64,000 nt of DNA, taken from the NCBI GenBank assembly GCA_031119475.1, contig JAVHXV010000001.1, positions 481,016-545,015 of the forward strand. Direction: 5' to 3'. Source of the stretch: Pedobacter sp. GTDB taxonomy: Bacteria; Bacteroidota; Bacteroidia; Sphingobacteriales; Sphingobacteriaceae. Numbering within the stretch: position 1 is the stretch's first letter; each line of letters opens with the position of its first letter. The position numbers were made by a program, and so were the translations under genes. Below the pieces are notes generated by a model, which was not told the DNA's origin, did no database searches, and saw nothing but the letters and a program-made list of their open reading frames with translations. This document shows, piece after piece, positions 9,824 through 19,218 of this stretch.

Positions 9824-12565
9824 ATGAACTTAAAACAATATCTCACATTTTTGGCCCTATTGGTGGTGTTGCCCTTTCAGCAGGTAATAGCACAGCTAGG
9901 ATTAAGGCATACAACGTGTGAAATGTTGATGAATCCCCTTGGTATTGATGTGGTCAGCCCTAGGTTTGGCTGGCAGCTTGTGGCTAATGGAAGAAATGTA
10001 CAACAGACCGCCTATCAGGTTTTGGTGGCCTCTACTGCCGAAAAACTCGCCGCAAACGATGGTGACCTTTGGAACTCGGGCAAGGTTAATGCTTCTTCCT
10101 CTTTATTTGTTCGCTATCATGGCAAGGCACTGACCAGTCGCATGCGTTGCTTCTGGAAAGTTAAGGTATGGACAAATGATGGTGAGTCAAGCTGGTCAGA
10201 CGGGAATTATTTTACGATGGGGCTGCTCTATTACAAAGATTGGCCAAAAGGGTGGATTGGATTTGATCGGGCATTTCCTTGGGACAACATCAAAGATAAT
10301 TCACGTTTGTCGGCGCGGTATTTCAGAAAGGAGTTCCAGGCCACAAAAGAAATCAGGTCTGCCACGGCTACCATCATCGGATTGGGCCTTTATGAGCTAT
10401 ATATCAACGGAAAAAAGGTGGGAGATGAGGTACTGGCACCAACGCCTACAGATTATACCAAAAACGTAAAGTATAACACGTTTGACGTCACTTCTTATCT
10501 AAAAAATGGAAAAAATGCTGTTGGAGCGATTTTGGGAAATGGCCGATTTTTCGCCATGCGCCAGCACAGCAAGCCCTATAAGATCAAAACATTTGGGTTT
10601 CCAAAAATGCTGATGAACATCCACCTCGTTTATGCTGATGGTACAACAAGTAACATTGATACGGACGACAGTTGGAAAGGTACAGCAGATGGGCCCATCC
10701 GTGCCAATAACGAATATGATGGCGAAGAATATGATGCCAACAAGGCAATGATTGGCTGGAACGAAGCTGGTTACAATGACAGCAAATGGCTGAAAGCAGA
10801 ATTTGTGCAGGAACCGATCGGGACCTATGAAGCACAAATGAATGAAAATATGAAGGTCATGCAGATGTTGAAGCCGGTATCCATTACCAAAATCACTGGT
10901 GGCCGGTTGATCCTCGACATGGGACAGAACATGGTTGGCTGGCTTCACCTTAAAGTTAAAGGGCAAAAAGGTCAGCAGATCAAACTCCGTTTTGCCGAGT
11001 CGCTTCAGGAAAATGGCGAATTGTTTACGGCCAACCTCCGTGATGCCAAAAATACGGATATATATACCTTAAAAGGTGGTGAAACAGAAACCTGGGAGCC
11101 CACATTCGTTTATCGGGGCTTTCGGTTTGTTGAGATTAGTGGCTACACTTATATGCCTGCAAAAGAAGATTTTACAGGTAAAATGATCTATGATTCGATG
11201 AATACAATCGGGACATTTGAAACGTCAAACGCTTTGGTAAACCAGATTTTTAAAAATGCATGGTGGGGCATCGCTGGAAATTACAAGGGCATGCCGCTTG
11301 ATTGTCCGCAGCGCAATGAACGGCAGCCCTGGCTGGGCGATCGCGGTGCCGTTGCGCACGGTGAAAGCTTCGTTTTTGATAATGGCCGATTGTACACCAA
11401 ATGGCTTCAGGACATCAGAAATGCACAAAAAGAAGATGGGGCTATTCCAGATGTTGCTCCAGCGTTCTGGCGTTATTATAGCGACAACATGAGCTGGCCT
11501 GGTACCATTGTACTGATTTCGGAAATGGTCTACAAACAAACTGGCGATACTTCCGTGCTTTGTGATAATTATCCTGCAATTAAGAAGTGGCTAGGCTACA
11601 TGAAAGACAGGTACATGCAAGATTATATTTTAACTAAAGACAGCTATGGCGATTGGTGCATGCCACCGATCAGTATTGAAGCGGGGAGAGGTAAAAGTGC
11701 CGATAAGAAATATCCATCAGAATTGATTTCTACTGCCTATTATGCGCATTTTTTGGAATTGATGATTCAGTTTGCCAAAGTACTGGATAAGGGAGAAGAT
11801 CATCAGGAATTCGCAGCACTTTTGCTAAAGATCAAACAGGCATTCCATCAAAAATATTATCATGCCGAAGGATACTATGGCGGCAACAGTTTAACAGAAA
11901 ATATTATTCCCCTGTATTTCGGACTTGTCCCTAAACAAGAGGTAGATCGGGTATTCAAAAATGTGGTTTACACAGTTGAAGTGACCAATAATGGACACCT
12001 CAGCAACGGATTGGTTGGCGTACAGTGGCTGATGCGTTGCCTGAACGATTATGGAAGACCAGACTTGGCCTATACCATTGCTACCCAAAAAACCTATCCA
12101 AGCTGGGGATACATGATCGAAAACGGGGCTACAACAATATGGGAGCTATGGAATGGCAATACCGCTGCTCCCAATATGAATTCGCAAAACCATGTCATGA
12201 TGTTGGGCGATCTATTGATCTGGTTCTATGAGAATTTGGCTGGCATAAAGGCAGCAGAACCTGGGTTTAAAAAACTGGAAATGAAGCCAGAAATGATTTC
12301 GGGACTGGATAGGGTCAATGCTTCCTTCCAATCGCCATATGGCCTGGTCAAAAGCAATTGGAACAAAAACAAGGAACAATTGACCTGGAAAATTACTGTG
12401 CCGCCTAATGTAACTGCGAAAATTTACCTTCCGGCACAAAAACCGGAGCAAGTGTCGGAACAACTTAGCCAGAATAGGGACATGAAATATATTGCTACAG
12501 AAAAAGGAAGGTTGGTTTATGAAATTGGCTCTGGAGACTATTCGTTTATCGTTAAAATGAAATAA
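9824..12565 (+). CDS. Secreted GH78 alpha-L-rhamnosidase
   Basis: The ATG at 9824 is chosen because it opens directly into a signal peptide (MNLKQYLTFLALLVVLPF, ending VIAQ). The upstream in-frame ATG adds a basic, unrelated leader. The 913-residue product has the bacterial GH78 layout: Fn3-like and beta-sandwich N-terminal domains, then an (alpha/alpha)6 barrel. The signature DCPQRNERQPWLGD gives Asp493, Glu499 (general acid) and Asp506, and GATTIWELWNG gives Glu774. All four residues described for GH78 rhamnosidases are thus present. Removal of terminal alpha-L-rhamnose from pectin is expected. It lies 31 nt after GH2 and 1 nt before the DUF3826 gene. Confidence 0.9.
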   Translation: MNLKQYLTFLALLVVLPFQQVIAQLGLRHTTCEMLMNPLGIDVVSPRFGWQLVANGRNVQQTAYQVLVASTAEKLAANDGDLWNSGKVNASSSLFVRYHGKALTSRMRCFWKVKVWTNDGESSWSDGNYFTMGLLYYKDWPKGWIGFDRAFPWDNIKDNSRLSARYFRKEFQATKEIRSATATIIGLGLYELYINGKKVGDEVLAPTPTDYTKNVKYNTFDVTSYLKNGKNAVGAILGNGRFFAMRQHSKPYKIKTFGFPKMLMNIHLVYADGTTSNIDTDDSWKGTADGPIRANNEYDGEEYDANKAMIGWNEAGYNDSKWLKAEFVQEPIGTYEAQMNENMKVMQMLKPVSITKITGGRLILDMGQNMVGWLHLKVKGQKGQQIKLRFAESLQENGELFTANLRDAKNTDIYTLKGGETETWEPTFVYRGFRFVEISGYTYMPAKEDFTGKMIYDSMNTIGTFETSNALVNQIFKNAWWGIAGNYKGMPLDCPQRNERQPWLGDRGAVAHGESFVFDNGRLYTKWLQDIRNAQKEDGAIPDVAPAFWRYYSDNMSWPGTIVLISEMVYKQTGDTSVLCDNYPAIKKWLGYMKDRYMQDYILTKDSYGDWCMPPISIEAGRGKSADKKYPSELISTAYYAHFLELMIQFAKVLDKGEDHQEFAALLLKIKQAFHQKYYHAEGYYGGNSLTENIIPLYFGLVPKQEVDRVFKNVVYTVEVTNNGHLSNGLVGVQWLMRCLNDYGRPDLAYTIATQKTYPSWGYMIENGATTIWELWNGNTAAPNMNSQNHVMMLGDLLIWFYENLAGIKAAEPGFKKLEMKPEMISGLDRVNASFQSPYGLVKSNWNKNKEQLTWKITVPPNVTAKIYLPAQKPEQVSEQLSQNRDMKYIATEKGRLVYEIGSGDYSFIVKMK

Positions 12566-12566
12566 G

Positions 12567-13229
12567 ATGATCAAGAAAAAAGTAGGTTTAGCTATCATGC
12601 TAATTTTTTGTAGTGCCCTGATGGCCCAGGCACAAACAAATGTAATGGATCCTGAAATTGAAAAAAGGGCAGGAGAGTTTACTGCAGCATTGAACCTAAA
12701 TGATGCAGCAAAGGAAGCAAGGGTGAAGACTGTCATCGCTACACACCTGAATACCATCAGGAATTGGCACAATGAACATCTGCCATCCACTGTTCCAGAA
12801 GGTATCAATCCGGTTACGGGCAATAAATTGAACGAGCTGGAACGTTCGATTATCGCAGACTCGGCTATGCCGGCTACAGTACATCAAAATCTAATGGACG
12901 GACTAAGCAAAGAACTCACGGCCGAACAGGTGGAAACTGTTTTAGACCAATATACCATTGGCAAGGTCGCTTTTACAATGAAGGGCTACAAAGCCATTGT
13001 TCCAGATCTCACTGCAGACGAAGAAGCAAAAATTCTTTCCTTTTTGAAACAGGCAAGGGAGCAGGCGGTAGATTATAAGAACATGAAACAGATTTCTGCG
13101 ATTTTTGAAATCTATAAAACAAAATCAGAGCAGTTCCTGAATGGGAATGGGCGCAGCTGGAGAGCTTTGTACAGTGCCTACACCAAGAAAATCAAGGAAG
13201 AAAAAGCAGCACAGCAGAAAAAACAATAG
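12567..13229 (+). CDS. DUF3826 secreted protein
   Basis: A 220-residue protein with a clear signal peptide (1-22, ending AQAQ) and a mature part that is almost all helical and rich in Ala, Glu and Lys. It matches DUF3826, a small exported family that I recall from Bacteroidota polysaccharide loci; function is unknown. The motifs IRNWHNEHLPSTVPEG and KGYKAIVPDLTADEEA are characteristic. There are no obvious catalytic residues. The position directly behind a GH78 gene (1 nt gap) suggests a periplasmic accessory role, such as a scaffold or binding helper, but that is an inference from location only. Confidence 0.75.
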   Translation: MIKKKVGLAIMLIFCSALMAQAQTNVMDPEIEKRAGEFTAALNLNDAAKEARVKTVIATHLNTIRNWHNEHLPSTVPEGINPVTGNKLNELERSIIADSAMPATVHQNLMDGLSKELTAEQVETVLDQYTIGKVAFTMKGYKAIVPDLTADEEAKILSFLKQAREQAVDYKNMKQISAIFEIYKTKSEQFLNGNGRSWRALYSAYTKKIKEEKAAQQKKQ

Positions 13230-13251
13230 CGTCAGGATATCAAACATCACC

Positions 13252-14379
13252 ATGAAAAAAATACAATGCATCTTTATCTTATTGCTAACTTCTTATGCTG
13301 CAATTGCGCAGGTAGAAAAATGGCAGAAAGGGATCGTATCACAGGAATTTTTGTACGAAAAAGCCCCTTTTCCATCATGCCATTCAGCAACATTGGCAGA
13401 AACGCAATCAGGATTGGTAGCTGCCTATTTTGGCGGCACGAAAGAACGTGATCCTGATGTAGAAATTTATGTCAGCCGAATGGTAGATGGTAAATGGCTG
13501 CCACCGGTGTCCGTAGCAGATGGCGTACAGGCCAATGCAAAACGCCTGCCTACCTGGAATCCGGTCTTATATCAAGTACCCAACGGGGAACTGCTGCTTT
13601 TTTACAAAATCGGCCCCAAGCCTTCTGAATGGTGGGGAATGATGAAAACGTCTAAAGATGGTGGAAAAACTTGGTCTCCAGCCATAAAACTTCCTGAAGG
13701 CTACATTGGTCCGGTTAAAAATAAGCCTATTTTATTGAGCAATGGAAATCTATTGGCACCTTCGAGCAAGGAAGGAAATGGATGGAAGCTTCATTTCGAA
13801 ATCAGCAATGATTTTGGTAAGACTTGGAGAATGATCGGTCCATTAGATGGAAATGGCATCAATGCCATACAGCCGAGTATCCTTCAACACGGAAATGGAA
13901 AACTGCAGCTATTGGCTCGCACCCAAAACCGGGCCATCGCGCAAGCTTGGTCAATAGATAATGGAGAAACCTGGACCCCGCTCACCAAAACCACCCTGCC
14001 AAACAACAATTCGGGCACTGATGCACTTACCATGAAAGATGGCCGTCATTTACTAATCTATAACCATGTTCTGCCACCAGGCGATTTAGCAAAAGGCCCT
14101 AGGACACCGCTAAATGTAGCCATATCCAAAGATGGCGAGCACTGGTCGGCCGCCCTGATTTTGGAAGATTCGCCCATCAGCCAATATTCCTATCCTGCAG
14201 TAATCCAGACTTCTGACGGCCTGCTCCATTTCATATATACCTGGAGAAGGGAGAAGATCAAGCATGTGGTGGTCGATCCTGCCAAATTAAAACTGAAGAA
14301 AATAAAAAAAGGAGTTTGGCCAGCGCTCAAAGGTTATGCTGCGCCAGAAATCAAGGAAACCAAAAACGAGGAAGGATAA
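13252..14379 (+). CDS. Secreted GH33-like sialidase-fold hydrolase
   Basis: The start at 13252 gives a signal peptide (MKKIQCIFILLLTSYAAIAQ); longer starts would extend into the upstream gene. The 375-residue protein is a six-bladed propeller with four Asp-box repeats (SKDGGKTWSP, SNDFGKTWRM, SIDNGETWTP, SKDGEHWSA). An Arg/Asp/Glu-rich N-terminal part (FGGTKERDPDVEIYVSR) resembles the first blade of exo-sialidases. In rhamnogalacturonan-II degraders, GH33-type enzymes release 3-deoxy-2-keto sugar acids rather than sialic acid. That is the more likely substrate class here, but it is inferred from context. Confidence 0.75.
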   Translation: MKKIQCIFILLLTSYAAIAQVEKWQKGIVSQEFLYEKAPFPSCHSATLAETQSGLVAAYFGGTKERDPDVEIYVSRMVDGKWLPPVSVADGVQANAKRLPTWNPVLYQVPNGELLLFYKIGPKPSEWWGMMKTSKDGGKTWSPAIKLPEGYIGPVKNKPILLSNGNLLAPSSKEGNGWKLHFEISNDFGKTWRMIGPLDGNGINAIQPSILQHGNGKLQLLARTQNRAIAQAWSIDNGETWTPLTKTTLPNNNSGTDALTMKDGRHLLIYNHVLPPGDLAKGPRTPLNVAISKDGEHWSAALILEDSPISQYSYPAVIQTSDGLLHFIYTWRREKIKHVVVDPAKLKLKKIKKGVWPALKGYAAPEIKETKNEEG

Positions 14380-14380
14380 A

Positions 14381-15769
14381 ATGAAAAAATGCCATAAGTT
14401 GTGCTTCGTTTTGCTTTTTGCCGTCAGCTTTAAGCTTTCTGCCCAGGTACAGGATACCGACCATCAATACAGAAGGCCGTTGTTGGATGTGCTCCAGTCC
14501 ATCGAAGCAAAATTTGGGATAAAGATCAAATATTCGCCGGCACAGGTCAAAGACCGTTGGGTGAATTATGCCAACTGGCGATTTAGGACAACGGCTGATG
14601 AAACATTGAGCAATGTGCTTACTCCACTAGATTTAAAAGTGAATAAGGAAGGCGAAAAAGTATATAAGTTAAAAGAATATGAATACTATCGCTGGGAGGT
14701 AAAAGATGGCTGGGCATACTTGGATCAGTTGGCGCAACAATATCATGATCAACAAAGTTGGGAAAAACGAAAAGCAATGCTCAGGCCCCAGCTTTATGAA
14801 GCATTGCAGCTATCACCTTTACCGCCAAAGCCCAATTCAAAACCCATCATAACTGCTAAACGTACGTTTGATGGTTATACCGTAGAGAATATTGCCATTG
14901 AAATTATGCCCGGACTGTATGTAAACGGCTCAATTTATAAACCTTTGCATGCTAAGGGTAAAGTCCCCGTGGTGTTAAGTCCTGATGGGCATTGGGAAAA
15001 ACAGCGCTATCGAGCAGATTGTCAGATCCGTTGTGCCATGTTGGCCAAAATGGGCGCGATAGCCATAAGCTATGATCTTTTCGCTTGGGGAGAATCGCAA
15101 TTACAATTCAAATATGAAGACCACCGCAGAAGCCTGGCGCAAACTGTCCAAACCTTGGGCGGTATCCGGATTTTGGACTATCTGTTGTCGCTGCCAGAGG
15201 CTGATACCAAAAGGGTGGGCATTAGTGGTGGCTCTGGTGGTGGAAGCCATACGCTTTTGATGGCCGCATTGGATGAACGCATCAAATTGAGCGCCCCAGT
15301 GGTCGCCATGTCATCTTATTTTTATGGAGGCTGCCCTTGCGAAAGCGGAATGCCGATCCATGCTTGCGCTGGAGGCACAGATAATGTAGAGATTGCAGCA
15401 ATGACGGCCCCAAATCCAATGCTGATTGTTTCTGATGGCAGTGATTGGACCGCCGAAACACCATTGCACGATTTTCCATACCTGCAAAAGATGTATGCCT
15501 ATTATGGCTTGGAAGGTAATGTAGAAAACTTACACCTTCCAACAGAAAAACATGATTTTGGACCGAATAAACGTTTTGCACTCTACGATTTCCTGGCCAA
15601 GCATTTTCATTTAAATGCAGCTTTATTTAGAGATCAAACCGGAAAATACAATGAAAGTAAAATCACCATAGAGTCCGAACAAGCTTTATATGTTTTTGGC
15701 GATAAAGGTGAACGCCTGCCAAAAAATGCAATCATCGGATTTGAAAACCTTGAAAAGTTATTTAAATGA
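14381..15769 (+). CDS. Secreted acetyl-xylan-esterase-like alpha/beta hydrolase with N-terminal STN domain
   Basis: The start at 14381 is 1 nt past the previous stop and opens a signal peptide (1-21, ending LSAQ). Residues about 28-98 fit an STN (secretin/TonB short N-terminal) domain: DVLQSIEAKFGIKIKYSP, then TTADETLSNVLTPLDLKV. A helical linker follows, then an alpha/beta hydrolase domain (about 160-440) with VVLSPDGHW, the nucleophile elbow GGSGGGSH (Ser285 favoured; Ser282 is the alternative), SDGSDWTAETP and EKHDFGPN, which supply Asp and His candidates. STN domains normally occur on outer-membrane TonB-dependent receptors, FecR-like proteins and secretins, so the combination with an esterase is unusual. 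Deacylation of pectin side chains is likely. Confidence 0.75.
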   Translation: MKKCHKLCFVLLFAVSFKLSAQVQDTDHQYRRPLLDVLQSIEAKFGIKIKYSPAQVKDRWVNYANWRFRTTADETLSNVLTPLDLKVNKEGEKVYKLKEYEYYRWEVKDGWAYLDQLAQQYHDQQSWEKRKAMLRPQLYEALQLSPLPPKPNSKPIITAKRTFDGYTVENIAIEIMPGLYVNGSIYKPLHAKGKVPVVLSPDGHWEKQRYRADCQIRCAMLAKMGAIAISYDLFAWGESQLQFKYEDHRRSLAQTVQTLGGIRILDYLLSLPEADTKRVGISGGSGGGSHTLLMAALDERIKLSAPVVAMSSYFYGGCPCESGMPIHACAGGTDNVEIAAMTAPNPMLIVSDGSDWTAETPLHDFPYLQKMYAYYGLEGNVENLHLPTEKHDFGPNKRFALYDFLAKHFHLNAALFRDQTGKYNESKITIESEQALYVFGDKGERLPKNAIIGFENLEKLFK

Positions 15770-16677
15770 TGAAGAGAACAGCCATCCAAAGCCGACGCGC
15801 ATTTATTTCAGGATTGACACTTTTAACAGGTGGATTATTGATGCCAAAGGAACTGATAGCCCTATCATTTTCGAAAAAAAGCAGGTACAAGATTGCCGTG
15901 ATCGATTTGATGATCCTAAAGCGTCAAAAGTTGAGCGCTTTCCAGTTAACGAAAGAAATTGGAGCAGATGGACTTGAGGTAGACATGGGCGGACTTGGGG
16001 ACCGAGAAACTTTTGATAGCCAGTTGGCAGATCCAACAATCCGGGCCACTTTTTTGGCCAAAGCAAAAGAACTTAACCTAGAAATCTGCGCTCTGGCGAT
16101 GACCGGTTTCTATGCCCAATCTTTCGCCACCAGGCCAACCTACAAAAAAATGGTACAGGATTGTATCGATACCATGAAAGCAATGGATGTTAAGATTGGC
16201 TTTTTGCCACTTGGTATCCAGGGAGACCTTGTTAAAAACCCTGAACTTAGGCCGCAGATCGTAGAAAGGCTGAAAGTTGTAGGTAAAATGGCAGCCAAAG
16301 CTGATGTGGTGATTGGGATTGAAAGTTCCTTGGATGCCCAAGGCGAATTGAAACTGTTGGAAGACATTGGCTCAAAACACATCAAAAGCTACTTTAATTT
16401 TTCAAATGCCATAAAAAATGGAAGAGACCTGCACCAGGAACTGCGCATCTTGGGTAAAAAGAATATCATCCAAATCCACAGTACCAATGAAGATGGCGTC
16501 TGGCTACAGAACGATCCGAAAATTGACCTGGTCAAAGTCAAACAAACATTGGACGACATAGGCTGGAGCGGGTGGCTGGTAATCGAAAGATCAAGGGATG
16601 CCAACAACACAAAGGATGTAAAGCGGAATTTTAGTGCCAATACTGCCTATTTAAAAAGAATATTTCAATCGAGTTAA
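15766..16677 (+). CDS. Tat-exported xylose-isomerase-like TIM-barrel (sugar phosphate isomerase/epimerase family)
   Basis: A 303-residue protein that overlaps the previous gene by 4 nt (ATGATGA arrangement; a second ATG at 15769 is possible). The N-terminus has a twin-arginine motif (QSRRAFISG) followed by a hydrophobic stretch, so it should be exported folded to the periplasm. The mature part is an AP-endonuclease-2 type TIM barrel: GADGLEVDMGG near the first strands, VVIGIESSL, IIQIHSTNEDG and WLVIERSRD provide Glu, His and Glu ligands for a divalent metal. Family members isomerise or epimerise sugars and keto acids. A periplasmic location argues against a phosphorylated substrate. Confidence 0.75.
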   Translation: MMKRTAIQSRRAFISGLTLLTGGLLMPKELIALSFSKKSRYKIAVIDLMILKRQKLSAFQLTKEIGADGLEVDMGGLGDRETFDSQLADPTIRATFLAKAKELNLEICALAMTGFYAQSFATRPTYKKMVQDCIDTMKAMDVKIGFLPLGIQGDLVKNPELRPQIVERLKVVGKMAAKADVVIGIESSLDAQGELKLLEDIGSKHIKSYFNFSNAIKNGRDLHQELRILGKKNIIQIHSTNEDGVWLQNDPKIDLVKVKQTLDDIGWSGWLVIERSRDANNTKDVKRNFSANTAYLKRIFQSS

Positions 16678-19197
16678 ATGAGAAAGACCTTTTTTTATTT
16701 GTCATTGCTGATAATCGTTAACATAACGGTTTTTACTGCTGAAGCTGCCGATATCTATGTTTCTACAAAAGGTAAGGATGGCAGTAGCGGCACACGCGAA
16801 AAGCCCTTGGCAAGTTTGCACGCCGCTTTGCGCAAGGCTAGGGAATGGCGAAGATTGAACGATCCAGCTATCCACGGCGGTATCCGCATCTTCATCTTTC
16901 CAGGCCACTACCAATTAGCGGAGCCGATTCTGATACATCCGGAAGACTCGGGAACAAAAGACAGTCCGACGCAAATTATTGCCCTAAACAATGGAAATGT
17001 AGTATTTAGTGGGGGAGTCAGGGTCTACAATTGGAAAAAATTGGAAGGGAGTTTAGCTGGACTTCCAAGCAAAGCCTCAGGGAAAGTGTGGGTTGCTGAT
17101 GTCCCTACAATTGGAGATCAACAGCTAACCTTTAGGCAGATGTGGGTTAATGGCAATAAGGCTGTCCGTGCCCAGGAAAAAAATGAAAATCAGCTTGGAC
17201 GGATCTTGGCATGGGATTTTAACAAACAGACTTGCCAAATCCCTTTCTCAAAAAATATAAACTATGGCAGGCTAAAAGGTGCCGAATTAATGATCCACCA
17301 ATGGTGGGCCATTGCCAACTTGCGGATAGACAAAGCTATAGTTAAAGGAAATGCGGTAGAAATTTCATTCCTGCAGCCAGAAAGCCGTATCCAGTCCGAG
17401 CATCCTTGGCCATCGCCTTGGCTTTCTGCCGAAACCGGCAATTCGGCTTTTAATCTTTTAAATTCAATCCAGTTTTTAGATGAGCCAGGTGAGTGGTATG
17501 AAGATTTGGTCCAGCATAAAATCTATTATTGGCCAAGGGCAGGCGAACAGCCCAATCAAGTTGAAGTGCTTGTTCCCAATCTGGAAACACTGTTAAAAAT
17601 AGGTGGTACAATCGATAATCCGGTCACGTATATTGATTTTAAAGGCATCAGTTTTAGCCACAGTTCCTGGTTGAGGCCTAGTAAATTGGGCCATGTACCT
17701 TTACAGGCCGGAATGTACCTCTTAGATGCCTATAAGTTGGAAACTCCAGGTACCCCGGATAAAAGCCTGCTTGAAAACCAGGCCTGGGTGGGCAGACCAA
17801 GCGCGGCCGTATCCGTAAAATATGCTAAATCCATCAATTTTGAAGGCTGTGTTTTTGAACACCTGTCATCCACAGGCCTGGACTATGAAAGGGGTACGCA
17901 AAATAGCTTGATTAAAGGAAACCTATTTAGGGACATTGGCGGTTCTGGAATTTTGATTGGTGAGTTTTCAAATGAAAACACGGAAGCCCACCTACCTTAT
18001 CAGCCCTTAGATGAAAGGGAAATAGCCACTGACATCAAAATCGAGAACAACCTGGTTACAGCAGTGACCGATGAAGATTGGGGTGCTGTGGGCATAGGTG
18101 CAGGTTATGTACGGGAGATAAAAATCATGCATAACGATATCAATGAGGTTTCATATACAGGGATCAGTTTAGGTTGGGGATGGACAAGTACGATAAATGC
18201 CATGAAAAATAATGTGGTATCCAAAAATAAAATCCATCATTATGGCAAAAGGATGTATGATGTAGCAGGCATTTATACCCTTTCTGCACAACCAGGTTCA
18301 ATAATTGAAGAAAATGTGGTCGATAGCATTTACCAAGCGAAGTATGCCCATTTGCCCGATCATTGGTTTTATATCTATACAGACGAGGGTACTGCTGGAG
18401 TAACAATCAAACAAAATTGGACTCCTGCACAAAAGTACCTGCAAAATGCCAATGGGCCGGGCAATGTTTGGAGAGACAATGGAAATCAGGTAAGCCAAAC
18501 CATCAAAGGCAATGCTGGGCTGGAAAAGCCATATCAATACCTGTTAAAATATAGGGCAAGACCACAAGCTGCACAGCCCATCAACTTGGCCAATCAAAAG
18601 ATCGTCTTTGAATTGATTTTTCCAACAGAAAATGAAATTCCTATTCAAAAGATCAGAGATTTTTGTAAGGACAACCAGCTTCCGCCTGATGCACTTTATG
18701 CTTGGAAAAACCATGTGGTTATCTATACGACCACTCAAAGAGCCGAATTCTTCCGCAATCAATTGGCCACACAATTCAATGTACAGGTGAAGTTGTATGA
18801 CAATATTTTCTATGACTTTAATCGTCAAAGGAATTGTTCGCTCACACCGGCCAAGGAGTGGGACCATGTCATCTTATCGGCCAATTTGGTCAACGACGAA
18901 AAACTACAACAGGAATACCTGACCTATCATGCAGAGCAGTTCAACAAATGGCCTGAACTTTCCAAGGGTTTTTGCAATGCTGAATTCCAGCAATTGGTAA
19001 TTTATAGGAACGGGCGACAATTGATGTTGATCATCAGCATTCCCAAAGGGAAAAGCTTGGATGAACTTAATCCAAAAACAACACAAGATAACCCGCGGGT
19101 AGACGAGTGGAATGCATTGATGAAAAAATATCAGGTAGGCATTGAAGGAACCAAGCCAGGTGAAGTTTGGGTATTTTTTGATAAAATAAAGAAGTAA
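16678..19197 (+). CDS. Secreted right-handed beta-helix (GH141-like) protein fused to an L-rhamnose mutarotase domain
   Basis: This 839-residue protein has a signal peptide (1-23, ending AEA). It opens with ADIYVSTKGKDGSSGTREKP, the usual start of GH141-like and related parallel beta-helix glycan enzymes. The beta-helix spans roughly residues 24-600, with repeats such as SLIKGNLFRDIGGSGILIG. Residues about 600-720 form a small alpha/beta domain. Residues about 731-839 match the L-rhamnose mutarotase (RhaM, DUF718) family: EYLTYHAEQFNKWPEL with the catalytic-type His, RVDEWNALMKKYQ and KPGEVWVFF. So one periplasmic polypeptide may both cleave glycan and interconvert rhamnose anomers. The start follows the previous stop directly. 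Confidence 0.8.
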   Translation: MRKTFFYLSLLIIVNITVFTAEAADIYVSTKGKDGSSGTREKPLASLHAALRKAREWRRLNDPAIHGGIRIFIFPGHYQLAEPILIHPEDSGTKDSPTQIIALNNGNVVFSGGVRVYNWKKLEGSLAGLPSKASGKVWVADVPTIGDQQLTFRQMWVNGNKAVRAQEKNENQLGRILAWDFNKQTCQIPFSKNINYGRLKGAELMIHQWWAIANLRIDKAIVKGNAVEISFLQPESRIQSEHPWPSPWLSAETGNSAFNLLNSIQFLDEPGEWYEDLVQHKIYYWPRAGEQPNQVEVLVPNLETLLKIGGTIDNPVTYIDFKGISFSHSSWLRPSKLGHVPLQAGMYLLDAYKLETPGTPDKSLLENQAWVGRPSAAVSVKYAKSINFEGCVFEHLSSTGLDYERGTQNSLIKGNLFRDIGGSGILIGEFSNENTEAHLPYQPLDEREIATDIKIENNLVTAVTDEDWGAVGIGAGYVREIKIMHNDINEVSYTGISLGWGWTSTINAMKNNVVSKNKIHHYGKRMYDVAGIYTLSAQPGSIIEENVVDSIYQAKYAHLPDHWFYIYTDEGTAGVTIKQNWTPAQKYLQNANGPGNVWRDNGNQVSQTIKGNAGLEKPYQYLLKYRARPQAAQPINLANQKIVFELIFPTENEIPIQKIRDFCKDNQLPPDALYAWKNHVVIYTTTQRAEFFRNQLATQFNVQVKLYDNIFYDFNRQRNCSLTPAKEWDHVILSANLVNDEKLQQEYLTYHAEQFNKWPELSKGFCNAEFQQLVIYRNGRQLMLIISIPKGKSLDELNPKTTQDNPRVDEWNALMKKYQVGIEGTKPGEVWVFFDKIKK

Positions 19198-19218
19198 AAT
19201 AAATAAGGTTTAGAAAAG

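Noticed and set aside
12212..12823. 203-codon minus-strand ORF
   Set aside because: It lies opposite the well-supported GH78 and DUF3826 genes and shows no protein family features.
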